Part shown: positions 24,627 through 37,139 of the stretch, in pieces
How the letters are laid out: each line of letters opens with the position of its first letter
Position numbering within the stretch: the first letter of the stretch is position 1
Assembly: GCA_013399015.1 (NCBI GenBank)
Contig: VWZX01001051.1
Coordinates: 1,054,001 to 1,118,000, forward strand
DNA: 64,000 bases
Source of the DNA: Galbula dea
Lineage: Eukaryota > Chordata > Aves > Piciformes > Galbulidae
Reading direction: 5' to 3'
Position numbers and translations under genes: made by a program
The notes under the pieces: generated by a model
What the model was told of the DNA's origin: nothing
The model's input: the letters and a program-made list of their open reading frames with translations, nothing else
The model's database searches: none

Positions 24627-25302
24627 GAAGTCTGCTTAAAAGACAAGATAATCTAAAAGAAAAAATACTGTAGGATAAGGAGTAGAAACAACCTGTCAGC
24701 TGTACATTTGTCTACTTTTACACAGAATTAAACATGTGAAGCATCTCGCTTTCCAGTAGAAATGTGGTGATGTGTCTTATTGAAAAGCACAGGGAGGGAA
24801 GTGCTGATTTGACCAGTTACTACACAGCAGTGAACACTCCTAAGTATTGCTAAAAATAACTTATCTGTCAGGTTTTTTTCTAAAATTTGTATGTAGCTTC
24901 ACCATAACAAGTAATTGCTCTGAAAGCGTTGAAGTGATGTTGTTTTATAAAAATGCTTTAGTTTGATCCTCAAATTTGGAAATACTTAGCTTAAATCATA
25001 GGCTTATGGCTTCCTACAAATCAAAAAGAAACTTTGCTGCTTTGGCTATTTGAAATTAGTGGCTTAAGCATAAAATGTGGAAGTAATAAGTTAATTTCAA
25101 GAGATTGAAACTTGTATCCAAAATATCAATAATAATATTGTGAGGTTATAGTGTAGCATGAAAATTCATCACAAGAGACATATATGGACAACCTGACCTG
25201 AGTCTGATCATGTGTTTAAAGCTGAGTAGGAAAGACTTTCAGCATTGGTGTATAATACTTTAGACTGTAATAGGCGCAGGACCATAACAGTGATATAGTT
25301 TG

Positions 25303-25765
25303 GATGGGATCTCTGAAAAAGTTGTCTGGTGCAGTCTCCTGCTCAAACTGGGGCCAGTTTTGATCAAGTTGCTTAGAGTCTTGCCTAGGAATGTTTTGAA
25401 TAAGTTCAGCCTTCTGAGGCAGGTAAATAGCAGCTCTGCCTTCCAGCCTCTTAACCAGTCCCTACCAGTTTGGTTTCAGCCACAAACTTGCATTGGGTAC
25501 CTTCCATCCCATTGTTCAGGTTGTTAATAAAAATGTTGCATATTATTGGCACTTGTATCAGCCCCTGAGGGATGCCATTTACCTGGCTGCCAGTAGAAGT
25601 TTGCAATACTGTTTTCAACCTTTTGAACCTGAAGATGCAGCCAGTATTCCACCACATAACAGTGCACATCTGTGGGCCATTTTTAACCAGTTTGCTTTAA
25701 GGATGCTACACAGAGACCAAGTCAAAGGCCCTTTGTCATCCTTGAAGGAAACTTTCAAGTTTCTG
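25303..25765 (-). pseudogene. Decayed CR1 reverse-transcriptase fragment
   Basis: Antisense to PAWR. The minus strand carries a 72-codon open frame (25451-25669) with reverse-transcriptase palm motifs of CR1 ORF2: a VNGIPQG-type motif, IFINNLNNGMEGT, and a KFVAETKLVG-type relic where intact elements have a catalytic FADD(T/K)L. The catalytic Asp pair is therefore broken. On the + strand the flanks read as reversed CR1 text: a degraded GGACCTCTGG...GTCCAACC-like 3' end at 25304-25395, and GTCAAAGGCCCTTTGTCATC at 25720-25740. Internal deletions join the 3' UTR and RT parts. It is an old inactive copy. Confidence 0.88.
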
Positions 25766-26156
25766 GAATTGCTGTTGCAGAAAGCCCTAATATGAAAGAT
25801 ATGTATCCTAATACAGCTGAATTGTTAAAATTGTCTATGTGAGATAAATTGTTTAGGGTTTTCTAGTTTCTTTATGGTAGCAGAAGTGCTGGAAAACTTG
25901 ATTTTTCTAAGGCAACAGGACAAAAGAATGAGGAGTTTGAAAGCTGACTAGAGGTCGGTCCACCCAACAGTTGCTCTGTTATATTGTCTCAGGTGGATGA
26001 AGGTATTAATACTTTGGAAGAGTAATACTAAACTAAATTTTCTGTGGGAAACTTCTAATATTTTGATATTTAATATTTAAGCAATATTATAAACCCCTAA
26101 AACTTTAGGATATTTTAATAAAACTACCACGAATGATGAATGAGTTGGTACTCATT

Positions 26157-26553
26157 AAGGCTGAAACAGTTGGGGTTGTTCAGCCTTAAAAAGAGAAGAC
26201 TTTGAGGGGATCTCATAGCTGCCTTCCAGTACCTAAAGGGGGACTATAGGATAGAAGGGGAGAGACTTTTTAGATTCTCAAACTGCGGTAAGACAAGGGG
26301 AAATGGCTACAAGCTACAAGAGGGGAAATTTAGATTAGAGATTAGGAGGAATTTCTTTACCAGGAGGGTGGTTAGGCACTGGAACAGGTTGCCCAGAGAG
26401 GTTGTGGATGCCCCATCCTTGGCGGTGTTCAAGGCCAGGCTGGATGTGGCCCTCGGCGACCTGGTGTAGTAATTGGCATTCCTGCCCATGGCATGGGGGT
26501 TGGAACTAGATGATCTTTAAGGTCCCTTCCAACCTGAGCCATTCTATGATTCT
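26157..26553 (+). mobile_element. CR1 LINE 3' fragment, sense
   Basis: Well-preserved 5'-truncated CR1 tail. It contains GGGGATCTCATAGCTGCC, ACAAGGGGAAATGGCTACAA, AGGAGGAATTTCTTTACCAG, GGAACAGGTTGCCCAGAGAG, GCCAGGCTGGATGTGGCCCT and TGATCTTTAAGGTCCCTTCC, and ends CATTCTATGATTCT. It is less diverged from the general CR1 pattern than the copy at 24.2 kb, so probably a younger insertion. Confidence 0.96.
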
Positions 26554-27520
26554 CCAGTTGAATCCACTGTTGCTATCTCATCCTTGTAACACTTGTTTAG
26601 AACTATCTTCTGATAGTTTTGGGATTGAATAGCAATCTTGAGTATTTGTAGTAATGTTTTCAAAAGTAAGTTTTAATATTCATGGCTTTGGAGGAGGTAA
26701 CGTAATACTCATTAAACCTGAAGGTTTAAAAAAGTGAAAGGATAAATGGAGAAGCACTCTGAAGTTGCTGCTGCCAAAACCTCAACGTTTGGAATTGTCA
26801 TGTCTTCAAAATGCCTTCATGACTTTGAGGATCATGATCATCTCAAACCTGAATATTCAGAAGTAATTACTGAGAGGCTAATTTTTTGAATACACCAAGA
26901 TGGAGATGATTGGAATAAATTATGAAATACAAAATATATTTTAAGATAAAATTAGACTTTTTTGTTTCTGTAGTAGAAGAAGCAAATTACAGACTTTATG
27001 CATTTCAGACTTTATTATTTTGAATTTGGTTTGACTGTTTCTAGTGAAACTATGCTGACTCTAGTTCTTAATTTCCAAAGCTAAAAATAAATTAGTTTAT
27101 GATTTTTTTTTTCCTACTGTAAGTTCAGTAGGCTGAAGAATACTCCCTACAAAAAGGGAGAGGAGGGCGTTTTTAATAAAAAGTGAGATATTTCTGTCTA
27201 GACTGGGGTGTGTGATTTATTTGTGATTTTATTTCTTTATAACAGTATTCTTTTATTTGTGAGAGATACTTTCATAAATTATTAATTTAAAAGATGGTAA
27301 AATTACAACCCTCCTCCACTGAGTTCCACAGATGTTTTTTTTTTTTTTCTGAGGATACAGGAGAGTAAAAACCATGAATAGATTAATTTCTGCATTCACT
27401 CATAAATCGCCAGAAGCCTTATGAATTAATTGAAAATGTCTCCAGACTTGCATTAGAACTTTCCAGCAGCCTGTTTGTGCTCAGAATGTACTGTATTCCA
27501 GATGTGTTACTTTGAGAAGA

Positions 27521-27601
27521 ACCAAACTAAAAACCAACCAACAAAAAAATCCAAAAACCCCAACAAACCCCAAAACCTCCCAAAACAAATAACCCTCCAC
27601 T
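27521..27601. repeat. A/C-rich low-complexity tract
   Basis: About 80 bp of CCAACCAACAAAAAAATCC and AACCCCAACAAACCCCAAAA blocks; the complementary strand carries GGGGTTTG runs. Same style as the tract at 14.5 kb. Confidence 0.65.
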
Positions 27602-27922
27602 TCCTGTGTGAGAGAAGAAAAAAAAAAGTCCCAAAAAACCATCCAACTCTTGACTACACCTATTTGAGTTTTGCTTCATGCAACCTGAGTATTCATGCAT
27701 CTCTGATGGCAACTGAGTTTGAGCGGATTTTTTTGTCACCTAAAAAAACCCCAAAAAATATCCTATGTCAAAGGGTAGTTTTTGTGTGTTCCAGTGACAG
27801 CTGATGGGAATTAGATTCCTTTTTCACAAGGAAAGGTTAAAGTAAATCCCACCTTGACTCAGAATTACACATGATAGTCCAAATTGCTATTTAAAATATT
27901 TATTGGCACAAACTACTTATCA

Positions 27923-28000
27923 GAGAATCACAGAATAGTAGGGGTTGGAAGAGACCTCTGGAGATCATCTAGTCCAACCCCCCTGTTAAAGCAGGTTCAT
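27923..28000 (-). mobile_element. CR1 LINE 3'-end fragment
   Basis: A short reversed CR1 end: GAATCACAGAATAGTAGGGG, TTGGAAGAGACCTCTGGAGA, TCATCTAGTCCAACCCCCCTG, then decay. The tail octamer is still visible as AGAATCACAGAAT. Confidence 0.93.
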
Positions 28001-28842
28001 GTGTTTGTTTCTTCATTGCATCTCTGGAGCATAGTTGTTTTCTGAATCCTCCTGTAGCTCAGAGCATATGGGGGGACTGCTGGAAAGGTCACTCTTAAGT
28101 GTTCAGTTCCACACAAGTTTGTACTCATTTCCTGAAACTATCTTCTTCAGCTTTGTGTTCCTTGCATATATACAAACTCATGTATGTCTTTCTCTGCTAC
28201 TTTTTTTTAAGTTGGAGTTGTGTATTTCAAGATTTTTCCAGTTGGAAGATCGTAGGTGGATGACTATTTCCTGTGCCTCACAAGGTCGTGGGAAATGAAA
28301 ATAAAAACCACAACCCTGAATTTTTATTTCAGGATTTTATTGTATTTGATCTGCTTGCATGTTGCTAGGATGGACTGTATGGAACATCTAAGTCTCTTTA
28401 CTCCAGGCCTGCAAATGTCATATTCAACTCTATTGTATAGTCTTACCATGTAATAATTACATGTCATCTTAGATGTGGACAGGTTTGGTGCCTAATAAGA
28501 GAACATCATTCTGCGTGAAGGTAAGCTTAAAAACTGAAACAACATACCAAAAACCCAAAAAACCCTCAGAGAAACAAAGTAACACCATGTCAACTGCAAA
28601 TTCTGCCTATCTTAACTCTCAACTGTAACCCACCTTCAAAGAAAAATGTGTTAGGCACAGATTTGCATGGTGTGCTATGCAGTACTTAATGAAGTAGCAT
28701 TGATTTAACTGATCTGAAGCCTATGTATGTAACTAATGTTTTGAACTTCTGAGTCAGACTTTTTAGTAGGTGAGAGACTTGTAGAAGCACAGTCTGAGGC
28801 AGCTGTGTGCTTTCTGTGTATAGACATTGAATATAAGTGTAA

Positions 28843-29070
28843 TTAAGGTTGGAAGGAACCTTAGGAAGTCTTTAATCCAACCTGGTTGCTCAAGGCTTTA
28901 TCTAGTCAGGTCTTAAACCTCTCTGAAGATGAAGACCGCATAGCCTCTTTGGGCAAATCTTCTAATGCTTAACTGTCCTTACAGTGAAAGTGTTTTCTTT
29001 TGGGCAGAACCTCACAAATTTAGATCTTGTCTCCTGTGATGCGCTGCTGCAAAGAGCCTAGGTCTATGCT
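28843..29070 (-). mobile_element. CR1 LINE 3' fragment, diverged
   Basis: Reversed CR1 3' region: AAGGTTGGAAGGAACCTTAG, AATCCAACCTGGTTGCTCAA, AGTCAGGTCTTAAACCTCTC, then a CTCTTTGGGCAAATCTTCTA segment equivalent to the usual CTCTGGGCAGCCTGTTCC, and a CTTGTCTCCTGTGATGCGCT segment. The tail octamer is gone. Clearly older than the 26.2-kb copy. Confidence 0.8.
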
Positions 29071-29604
29071 CAGTGGCTGCCTGGGACAACTGAAAGAAAG
29101 ATACTGTTGGGTTTTTTTTGTCAAAGCAACAATCTAGACATGCATTACTCAGCAGAAATAAATAAGAGGTGCTATAATGACATTTGAGGCACAGAGGCAG
29201 CGCTCAGAAGTGGGAAAACTTGTGGAATAACTGCTGTTCATCTGTGTATATGGTGTCTAAGCCAAATACATCAGTGACCAGAGTGGTAGGCAGAAGCCAA
29301 CAGAAGTCAAGCAGGCAGCAATTGGGATTTCACCTCTTCCACCATTTCTTCTTTCAGCACTTCTTGACCTTGCTAATCCTTCTTATGAGTTGTAGGAACC
29401 TGTGGATATCTTACTTATCTACTGTAGTTACTGCTGCATATTTTATGAATTATTTTCCATACAATATGTAGTTTAGTGTTTGTAAGAACATGGGATTTCA
29501 ATTGAAACCTGCAGTCAACTGGACCAATCTCTTCCCACTTTGTGCGCCTAAGGTATGTTTAATAGCTTTGTGATGCTCTAGTTTAATTTTTCCTCTCTGT
29601 ACAC

Positions 29605-29900
29605 TGTAAGAAAATAAGACTGATTATGGTGGGTCTGATTGAGGAGCCATATAGTTCACTGTCTTCCTATGATGGCCATAAACAGATACACAGTAAGGAA
29701 AAGGAATGTAGAAATCTTACCTGGTATTTCCTGTGAATTAGTTTTCCAGCCTCTTGGCAGTTTTCGTTGTGAAGACTTGCAGCATCAGATGAAGATTACT
29801 AAATAGATAGACATCAAAATGAGTGTGTCTGCCAAGTACTTGTTCAATCTCCCCTTGAACCTGTGTAAACTGTTAGCATACAAAAAAGAATGGGCAGTGA
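29605..29900 (-). mobile_element. Probable ancient CR1/L3-like LINE tail
   Basis: Weak but ordered similarity to the reverse of the older amniote CR1 tails known from turtles and crocodilians: GTAAGAAAATAAGACTGATT then GGTGGGTCTGATTGAGGAGC (compare ATACTGGGTCAGACCA), CACTGTCTTCCTATGATGGC (compare CTGTCTTC..ACAGTGGCC), and TTCAATCTCCCCTTGAACCT (compare the usual CTC-CTTTTGAACC). Homology is judged by eye and the borders are uncertain. Confidence 0.5.
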
Positions 29901-30146
29901 GGTCTGCATTTCTAATGACCCTTAGAGCCCTATGGTTATTATTACCTCTTCCCTCCAGAAGCCCGATGTGGTATCTGGTAGCCTCTGTCACTCCTTATTC
30001 TAGAGCAAAACTGTGATAATGGTTAAGGGATACTTTCAAAGTTAATTTCGTTTCATTTACCAGGTTTTCTGATCGGTTCTCTTGCTCTTGTTTGACAGTC
30101 TGTTACTTACAGCCATCAAGCTACTGCTGTTCCTTAGGACTTCTGG

Positions 30147-30282
30147 CTTTTTTTTGGTTCTGGTTTGGTTTTGGGGTTTTGGTGTATTGTTGTTGGTTTG
30201 AGGTTTTTTTGGGGGGGGGTTGATTTTGGTCTGTTTGTTTTTGGTGGGATTTTTTGTTTGGTTGTTTTTTTTTTTTTTTTTT
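30147..30282 (+). repeat. G/T-rich tract ending in poly(T)
   Basis: About 135 bp almost free of A and C on the PAWR sense strand: GGTTTTGGGGTTTTGGTG, a T7G9-type run, GTTTGTTTTTGGTGGG, then a T-run of about 18. In RNA it would be G/U-rich and possibly quadruplex-forming. No transposon hallmarks. Confidence 0.7.
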
Positions 30283-33115
30283 AACTGAGTCAGGGCTGTG
30301 TGACTTTCTTCACTCTGTGCAGGCACTTGAACTTTAGTGGTTCATCTGTGGAAAAAGTTGGTTCATCTAATGTAAACCTTGGCTTAAGCTGCTGTGAAAC
30401 CATAACTGAAGATGAGGTTTTGCTGATCTGTTCACATCCACCTCATGTTCCCTTGTACACTTTTGCTTTTGGAAGCAGTTGTTTATCCAGATAGGTTTAG
30501 AAATCTTTTGTATGCTCATCTGTTGTGTTTGAGATACAGGCCCTGACTGTTTTACCACTTGGAATGAGTTCTGGATCATCATCATACAAATTCTTGAACA
30601 GTCAAATAAAGGTGATTTCACCAGTTAATTTCTTTCTAGTTTTCCAGAATTTATAGTAAAGGCAGACTTTTGAAATAAGTATTTTCTTAGAGACTTTTAA
30701 AGTGGAAACATAAATATCTTGTTATCTGAACCAACCACATGTGATTGTTCAGTACAGAACAGCAAGTTATTTTATAAAACCTGTTCTTCTCTAGTGTCCT
30801 TTTTAGTTAATGCTTTGTCAAGCCAGTGCCTTATTAGCAATATTTTTTTGAGATATTTAAAGATAGTTGTTCTAAGTTTGGCAGCAGTTGTGCTTGTGTC
30901 TGTGTCCCAGAGTGTTGATAACAAATTGAGATGCAGTGTGTTTGTGTATTTTTTACTTTTGCTGAGGTGGCTTATTCATTTTTGTAGACTGAATCCAGTC
31001 TGAAGTAGCATCATGATTTCAATCTTCACGCTTTCAACAAACAAAAGAACAAAATTCATATTGATTACTGGTTGGACAACAGTACTTATCAATACCTTAG
31101 GAATGCCTTAGTTAATTGATTAGCTCTCCTCATGCTGTGTTGTATGGCATGCATTCTTTAGAATGGGGAAACACAGTTTTGGCATGTGGAATCCAGTGAA
31201 GATTTCCTACGTGTGCTAAGTCCTTCATACTGCTTTAGTATCTATTATGTTTTCAGAGGTACCATTTAATGAGAAGTAATTTTTCCTGAAGCTGGTAATT
31301 ACTAGAGTTGCTAGATCAAAAAGCTTATGTTACTCTTTTATTTCCAGGAGTATAGTCTTTTCTGTGAATAGTCATGTAATTTCTTACATACTTAATTTGA
31401 AAGTTTTCAATAAAGTCTGTTTTCAGTAAAGATCTGGGTATTTTGGAATGTGAGAGGTGGAATGGAACCTGAAAGTGCTTGGTCCTATAGCTAATTGTGC
31501 CTATACTGAATGAGTGGCTTAAGTTCTGTCTGTTACACAGCCATGTTTAACCATATCATTTTCTTTCTTTCTATGAAAGCTCCCAGACCCTGATGTGAAA
31601 AACTGCTATTTAAGTTAATGTACTAACTCCAAGTTGAAAGTTAGGGGTTTTGTGTGTAATGTTGTGCATCAAGCAGTAGGTGTATGACACTTTTCATTTC
31701 ATTTAGACAAAAGCTATAAACATCTGTAAAATGCTGAGACATGCTGAATGATTTAAAAAACTAAATGTACAGAGAAATTTTGCAGAGCATTCATTTGCGT
31801 TTCCCCTTTAAGAAAATTAATGAAGATATGGTTAATTGAGATGCTTCAGATTAGTATTTGATGCTAAAAAACCTTATTTTTCATTGCATTTATTTCTGAC
31901 GTAGAATGGTGAGAAGAAGTTAAAGGATATGTTTGGAGCTTACACTATTAGTTTACAGATTTGTCATTTTTGCTCGTGATATCTGGACATACCAATTTGT
32001 AGGCTTCTGCTTTGGGGAGAAAAAAATAAGAAAAGCATGCAGTCATAGTCTAAAGGATATTACAGAACTGAGTATTAAGGAAGTTTACTACAGTGAGCAA
32101 TGGCAAAGTGTTGCTAGAAGTATGATCATAAGGACATTCCATTAATGGAATTGATAGATTTGGAAATCTACTGCTGAATGTTTAAGTAGTGTATATTTGG
32201 TGTCCTAAGTAGCCTAATAAAGCATTCCACTCAAGTATATTCAAATTGGGCACTTTGCACATACTGAACAATTAAATTAGGGGTCGGCACTTGGCAATCA
32301 AATATTTAGCGGCTGGCATTCAGACCATTCTGAATAATGGCATAGCTAGCCCATCTGTGAAATAATTTTCTGCCCATACTATTTCTCTACTCTTTTTATT
32401 TGTTACTAGTGAAAATAATTGAACAAGGACAGAGTTCTTAATACTTCTTCATGAACTCCTGTGGCTAGAAAGACACAGAAACCCTAAAGATAATTCTTTG
32501 TGAAAAGGGGTATAAACTAAAAATTAGGAAAACCTGTACAGTGAGTACACATAAAGATGTCTTGTAACCTGTTGAAGATGATGTGCATTGTAATTATCTT
32601 GCATGAAATAAAGACACCTCAGGCAGTTAACTTTTACAGCAAAATGTAGAGTTATTTTTAGCCTGAGGCAGCAACTGAGGAGCATCCCATTAGCTGGCAG
32701 TCTTCTTTAGTCTAAAACATAAATGAGTGTTTTAATATAATCCCATTTTGTGGGTTTGCTTCTTCCTTTCAATTAAAGAAAATTGGGCTGTCAGATGTCA
32801 GATCGGTTTTTGTCGAACTAACCTGGAGGCTATTTGAACGCAGGTGTTGCTAAGCAGCTCAGCACTAGAAACCACTTCTCATTACATGTTACATTTTTTA
32901 TAAGATGCAAGAATGTTTGAGAATCACACCAAGAAATTACAAATGAGTATATTAATGTATTTATGCACACATGAAGTATTCCCAGTTACCATTCTGCTTC
33001 CCTTTTTGGTTCTTTCGTGTTTTGTTTATTTGGAAAGATTTGGAGGTTATTTATGTTTGTATGCTCTAAAGCTTTCAGCAGTTACTGCTTGCTGGCTTGG
33101 AAAGACTGGAAACTG

Positions 33116-33348
33116 AGATCTTAAGCCTTAATTCTCTACGTTGTAAGCTATCGGTTAATTATCCGTTCCATTATGATGAGTGTAGACAACCCTACAGCTA
33201 TATATAAGCTGGTATAGCTTATTAGTTTAGGTTGAGGGTTGTTGTTGTGCTTTGGGATCCCACTTGGGTCAGTCTGGGAGCACCATGATAGTGCTTGTGC
33301 ACTCCTGAACTTGTGGTTAATAAATCACACTTTTTCTGTTCTGTCACA
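33116..33348 (+). mobile_element. Possible solo LTR-like element (weak)
   Basis: A TG...CA-bounded stretch of about 230 bp holding TATATATAAG at 33199-33208 and AATAAA at 33319-33324, about 115 nt apart, followed by a short T-rich segment and an end in CTGTCACA. This order (TATA box, R-like region, poly(A) signal, CA) is how an endogenous retroviral LTR is arranged. Flanks GAAAC and GAACT are similar but not a perfect target duplication. No internal retroviral sequence is nearby. The elements could be coincidental. Confidence 0.22.
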
Positions 33349-36300
33349 GAACTTCAACAAAGATGACAAATGTCCTGATTCTTAAAAAAGCAGACGATAA
33401 GGAATGATAGCTAACTATAGACATAGTTTAAAAGAGAGTTCTGTGATTTTCTTCTCAGTTAGGACTACAGGTTGCACTGTCTGTAGAGAAATGATGAATG
33501 TGATAAGTAATACACTGCTCAGTAAACAGAAGCATAAAAATGGATTATTTACCTGAGTAATGTCATCCTCAGGTGTGATTCGTTTTATTACCAAGCAAAC
33601 TGAAAGCTACTAAATGTTCAAGTGCCCTAGCTCATGTTTTTGGCTTCATTACTGCCATCACTTTTCATTTTTTACCATAATAAATAAAGTGAAGAAATGA
33701 AAAAGTAGGAACAGATTAAATTTGCTTTGCTGCTAGAATATCAGAACTTTACTCAATAATCTAACATGAAGAAAACTGTTAATTTTATGGTAATGTTTCC
33801 TCTATGATTTTCTTTCATGTCATCCATTGGTTTATTTTCTTCTTAATTTTCCTTTGCTCTTTTCTGCCTGTTGAATGCATGATGTATCTAGTGCTTATGC
33901 TTGCATATGAGTTTGTGTTTATAGAGCCTTTTGGGTTTCTTCATAATTCTGAGACAGGTAAACTTTTTTGAAGAATCCTGGAAAAAAACCAGGCTGGATC
34001 GCAGCAAGCATTAACTCCTTTAAATCTGCAATGACTAGATAACTGGATTCTCCCTTAATTTTCCACAACATTTCCAATATGACTATGTGACAGACAAACT
34101 TCTATTGGAAAGAGAGGCGAGCATATGGCAGAGAGGAAGTAAAGTGGCAGAATTTGAGTATGCGAAGGGAGAAAGAAAAGTACGTTCCAGTCAAGTGTGT
34201 GTACAGTGGATTTTTTTAAATTACAGATTCTGCAATGGAAAGCACATTACAGGCATTCTTAAAACACAGGTGACCAAGGTTTTAGTCCTTATAAATGTAT
34301 ATGAATCCAAGCTAAAATGAGAAAATAGGCCTGGTTTGTTTGTTTGCTTTATTTGTGTAGCGAATATTTCAAATGTACAATTTCAAACGTGCCTCTTTAT
34401 CCCCCTATGAATTTGAGAAATGGAATGGGTAGTATTTGTGTAATACATCGTTTAATGTAGTGATCTAAATCTGAAACAAAGCTAAAGAATTTTTTTGTTG
34501 TTGTTAGCTTGCCATGGTTGCTGGTTCTGCACAGCAGGACTCTGGTTGAAGTTCAGAAGGCCTGTATCAGCTAGGATCTGTTGTCGTACTAGTATTTTGT
34601 CAATACCAAAAGTTACTGATTAGCAAAAGGGAAATACTGCCTGTAAAATATTTTTTCACAGTTCTAAGTGGATTTTTTTTCCATTATAATCTGCTTTTAT
34701 CCAACTTTCAGAACTCAGATTTTTCTCTCTTTTTTCCTCTTGCAGGGGTGGTCATTCCACTTGGACACTGTTTATTAGGAACCTGGACTAATAAAACATG
34801 AATTAATCCCTTAAAATATCAAAGGATAGTGGGGGAGAGGAACTGTATGTTTTTACCTTTAGCATTTGTGTTTAAAGAAAAGCTTGAGAAAATAAATGAA
34901 AATATAGTTTGTTTGAGTGCAGCTTAGATATTGCTGATATTAGTATTGAAATAATACATTTAGAACATTAATATTACAGATATGTTCTAAAAAAGCAGGT
35001 AGTTTTTAGTCATCAACACAAAAGTAGACAGATACTAATGAAATATGAGAAGAGTATCTGACAGGGGAATCATGGAATGCATTTGCTAACTAGACTTGCA
35101 TTCATAGGAAAGACTACTATTTCTCCTCTTCAGAATTAGTACTCAGATGTCTTACTGGGATCTTCTAGTTGATCAAAGCTCAAAATACCTGTTGTTTATT
35201 CAGTTTCATTTGGATGATGCTAAAGGAAAGACTAATTTTGTATCTGGACACAGCTATAGAAATGTCATAGAAGCAGGAGCTTGTATAACACCTTAAAGAG
35301 GTTGCCATCAAGGATCTTTATAACAGATGCTGGAATTTAGCCTGGATGATATTTTTTAAGCTCTCTTCACATGTACAGGCTATTTGTAAGCCAGCATGGT
35401 ATGAACTCCATAGATGAGGTGTAAGAAGTGAGCTTGGAGGGAATAGTACTGGTGTGGGGAATGAAATATGCCAAACAGGATGTGCAAGAGTGGACTGGGT
35501 GAGGTGGGAAGCAGCATGTTCAGGCATAGAAGCTTAAGGAATTCAGTGGTAGATCACAGATATTTGTGTATCCAGATAGCCACCTGAGTCTGAAATCAGC
35601 TCTGCATCCAGGCTTGAACCAAAATAAGTGCATATGGTTTGGAGAGCTTTGGCTTTGAATCAGCTATGGGTACAAGGAAGGGCACATTTTCTGTGTGAGA
35701 GGGAGCCATTCCAAAGAAGACTTTAAATAACATCTGCTCCTTTTTTTGCATATAGAGGAAGCTTGTTTGAAAACAAAATTTTGCAGTTTACTTGGTTTGC
35801 AGTTACAGAAATCTGTACCTTAAAATATTTTGCTCTGAGAAAATGACAAATTTTCTAGTTCGTGTTTTCATGAGTTAGTAGCTGCTGATAGAGTTTGTTT
35901 TGAAAAGTGCAGTTGTAAGCAAAAGTGAAAATTTCTTGAAAACAAGAGACAATTATTCACCTTATTTTTCACTTTTAAGTACTTGACTAAAGTTTTAGGT
36001 GTCATACATCATGTCTGTAAGAGGTCATTCCCTTAATCTGTTGTAGCTGGAGGTTTTATTTAACAAGAACAATCTCAAAATGGCATGTTCAGTCATGCCT
36101 TAACTGTATGACAAACAAAATGCCTGAAGCTGATAGAGATAACAGCAAATGGGGACTATCTCAAGCAAAGAGACCCTGGCTCATTAAACAATCATGTTCA
36201 TCCCTGGTATTCCAACCCTTTCTTTTCTTTCTTCCCTCAAAATTCTGGCACTGCCAGATACTGGCAGTAGTATGCACTAGTAATTAAGAGGAGAAAGGAT

Positions 36301-37115
36301 GTGAAGCTTATATGCCAGAACAAGTTCATTCGAGGTAAAAATGTGATATCAGTACAACAACATTTTTCACTGATCACTGAGAGGATTTAATTAGTAGTAA
36401 ATCTTTTTTCCCCAAACAGAACAACAAAAAACCCCCACTTACTGAGGGGAACAGGGAGAGTAACCAATTGAAAGTGCAGCTAGTAAGCTTCTAAAGTCCT
36501 TGTTCTTTTTGTGTGTGTAATGAGGAGTGGATCAAAAGCTAGAGTAATCTTTAAGATTCGGTTTAAAACTTAATTCTTAAAGGAGGAAGAAAAGGGCAAA
36601 AGGAACTGTATTTGAGTCTTTTCTTGGCTTTATTTAGAGTGAGCAGATAGATTTTCTTGTTGCAGAAGTAGTTTTCTTTTTTATTTCTGATTTGTCTGCT
36701 AACCTCATCCTCCATTTGTCTCAGTAATTTGTTACTGACTCATTTTTTTAATAGCCTTTTAGGTACCGTGTCTACTTCTATAACCAGTGTATGATTAATT
36801 GTTGTTCATTCTCTGCCATAGTATCCAATTTAATTAAATGAGACTGTTCTCATTATTATGGTAGCCATTTAATTCTTAAATTCACCATGACTCTTGGGTG
36901 TATACTTCTAGGGATTTATTTCTTATTTATTGCTTTAGTATGCTTCTGCTTTTTTAGTTTGAGTTTGTAATGTTTATGCAAAACTATGCTTGTAGGGGAT
37001 TTTTTATTAAGTTACCTTTTGAAGGTTTAATGGCTTGGTTTTTTTAAAGACTGTGTGCTGGGAACTCGAAATAAAACATCCTTTCAGACTGTGAATGCAT
37101 ATTGCATGCCTTGGA

Positions 37116-37139
37116 CTTTTTTTTTGTCTCCAGGTATGT
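37116..37139 (+). promoter_or_regulatory. Recursive-splice-like junction (acceptor fused to donor)
   Basis: A long pyrimidine tract followed by CTCCAG|GTATGT: a strong 3' splice site immediately followed by a donor-like GTATGT (cut after 37133), about 18.7 kb into the 38.8-kb PAWR intron. This is the layout of a zero-length (ratchet) exon. Use in vivo is unproven. Confidence 0.4.
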
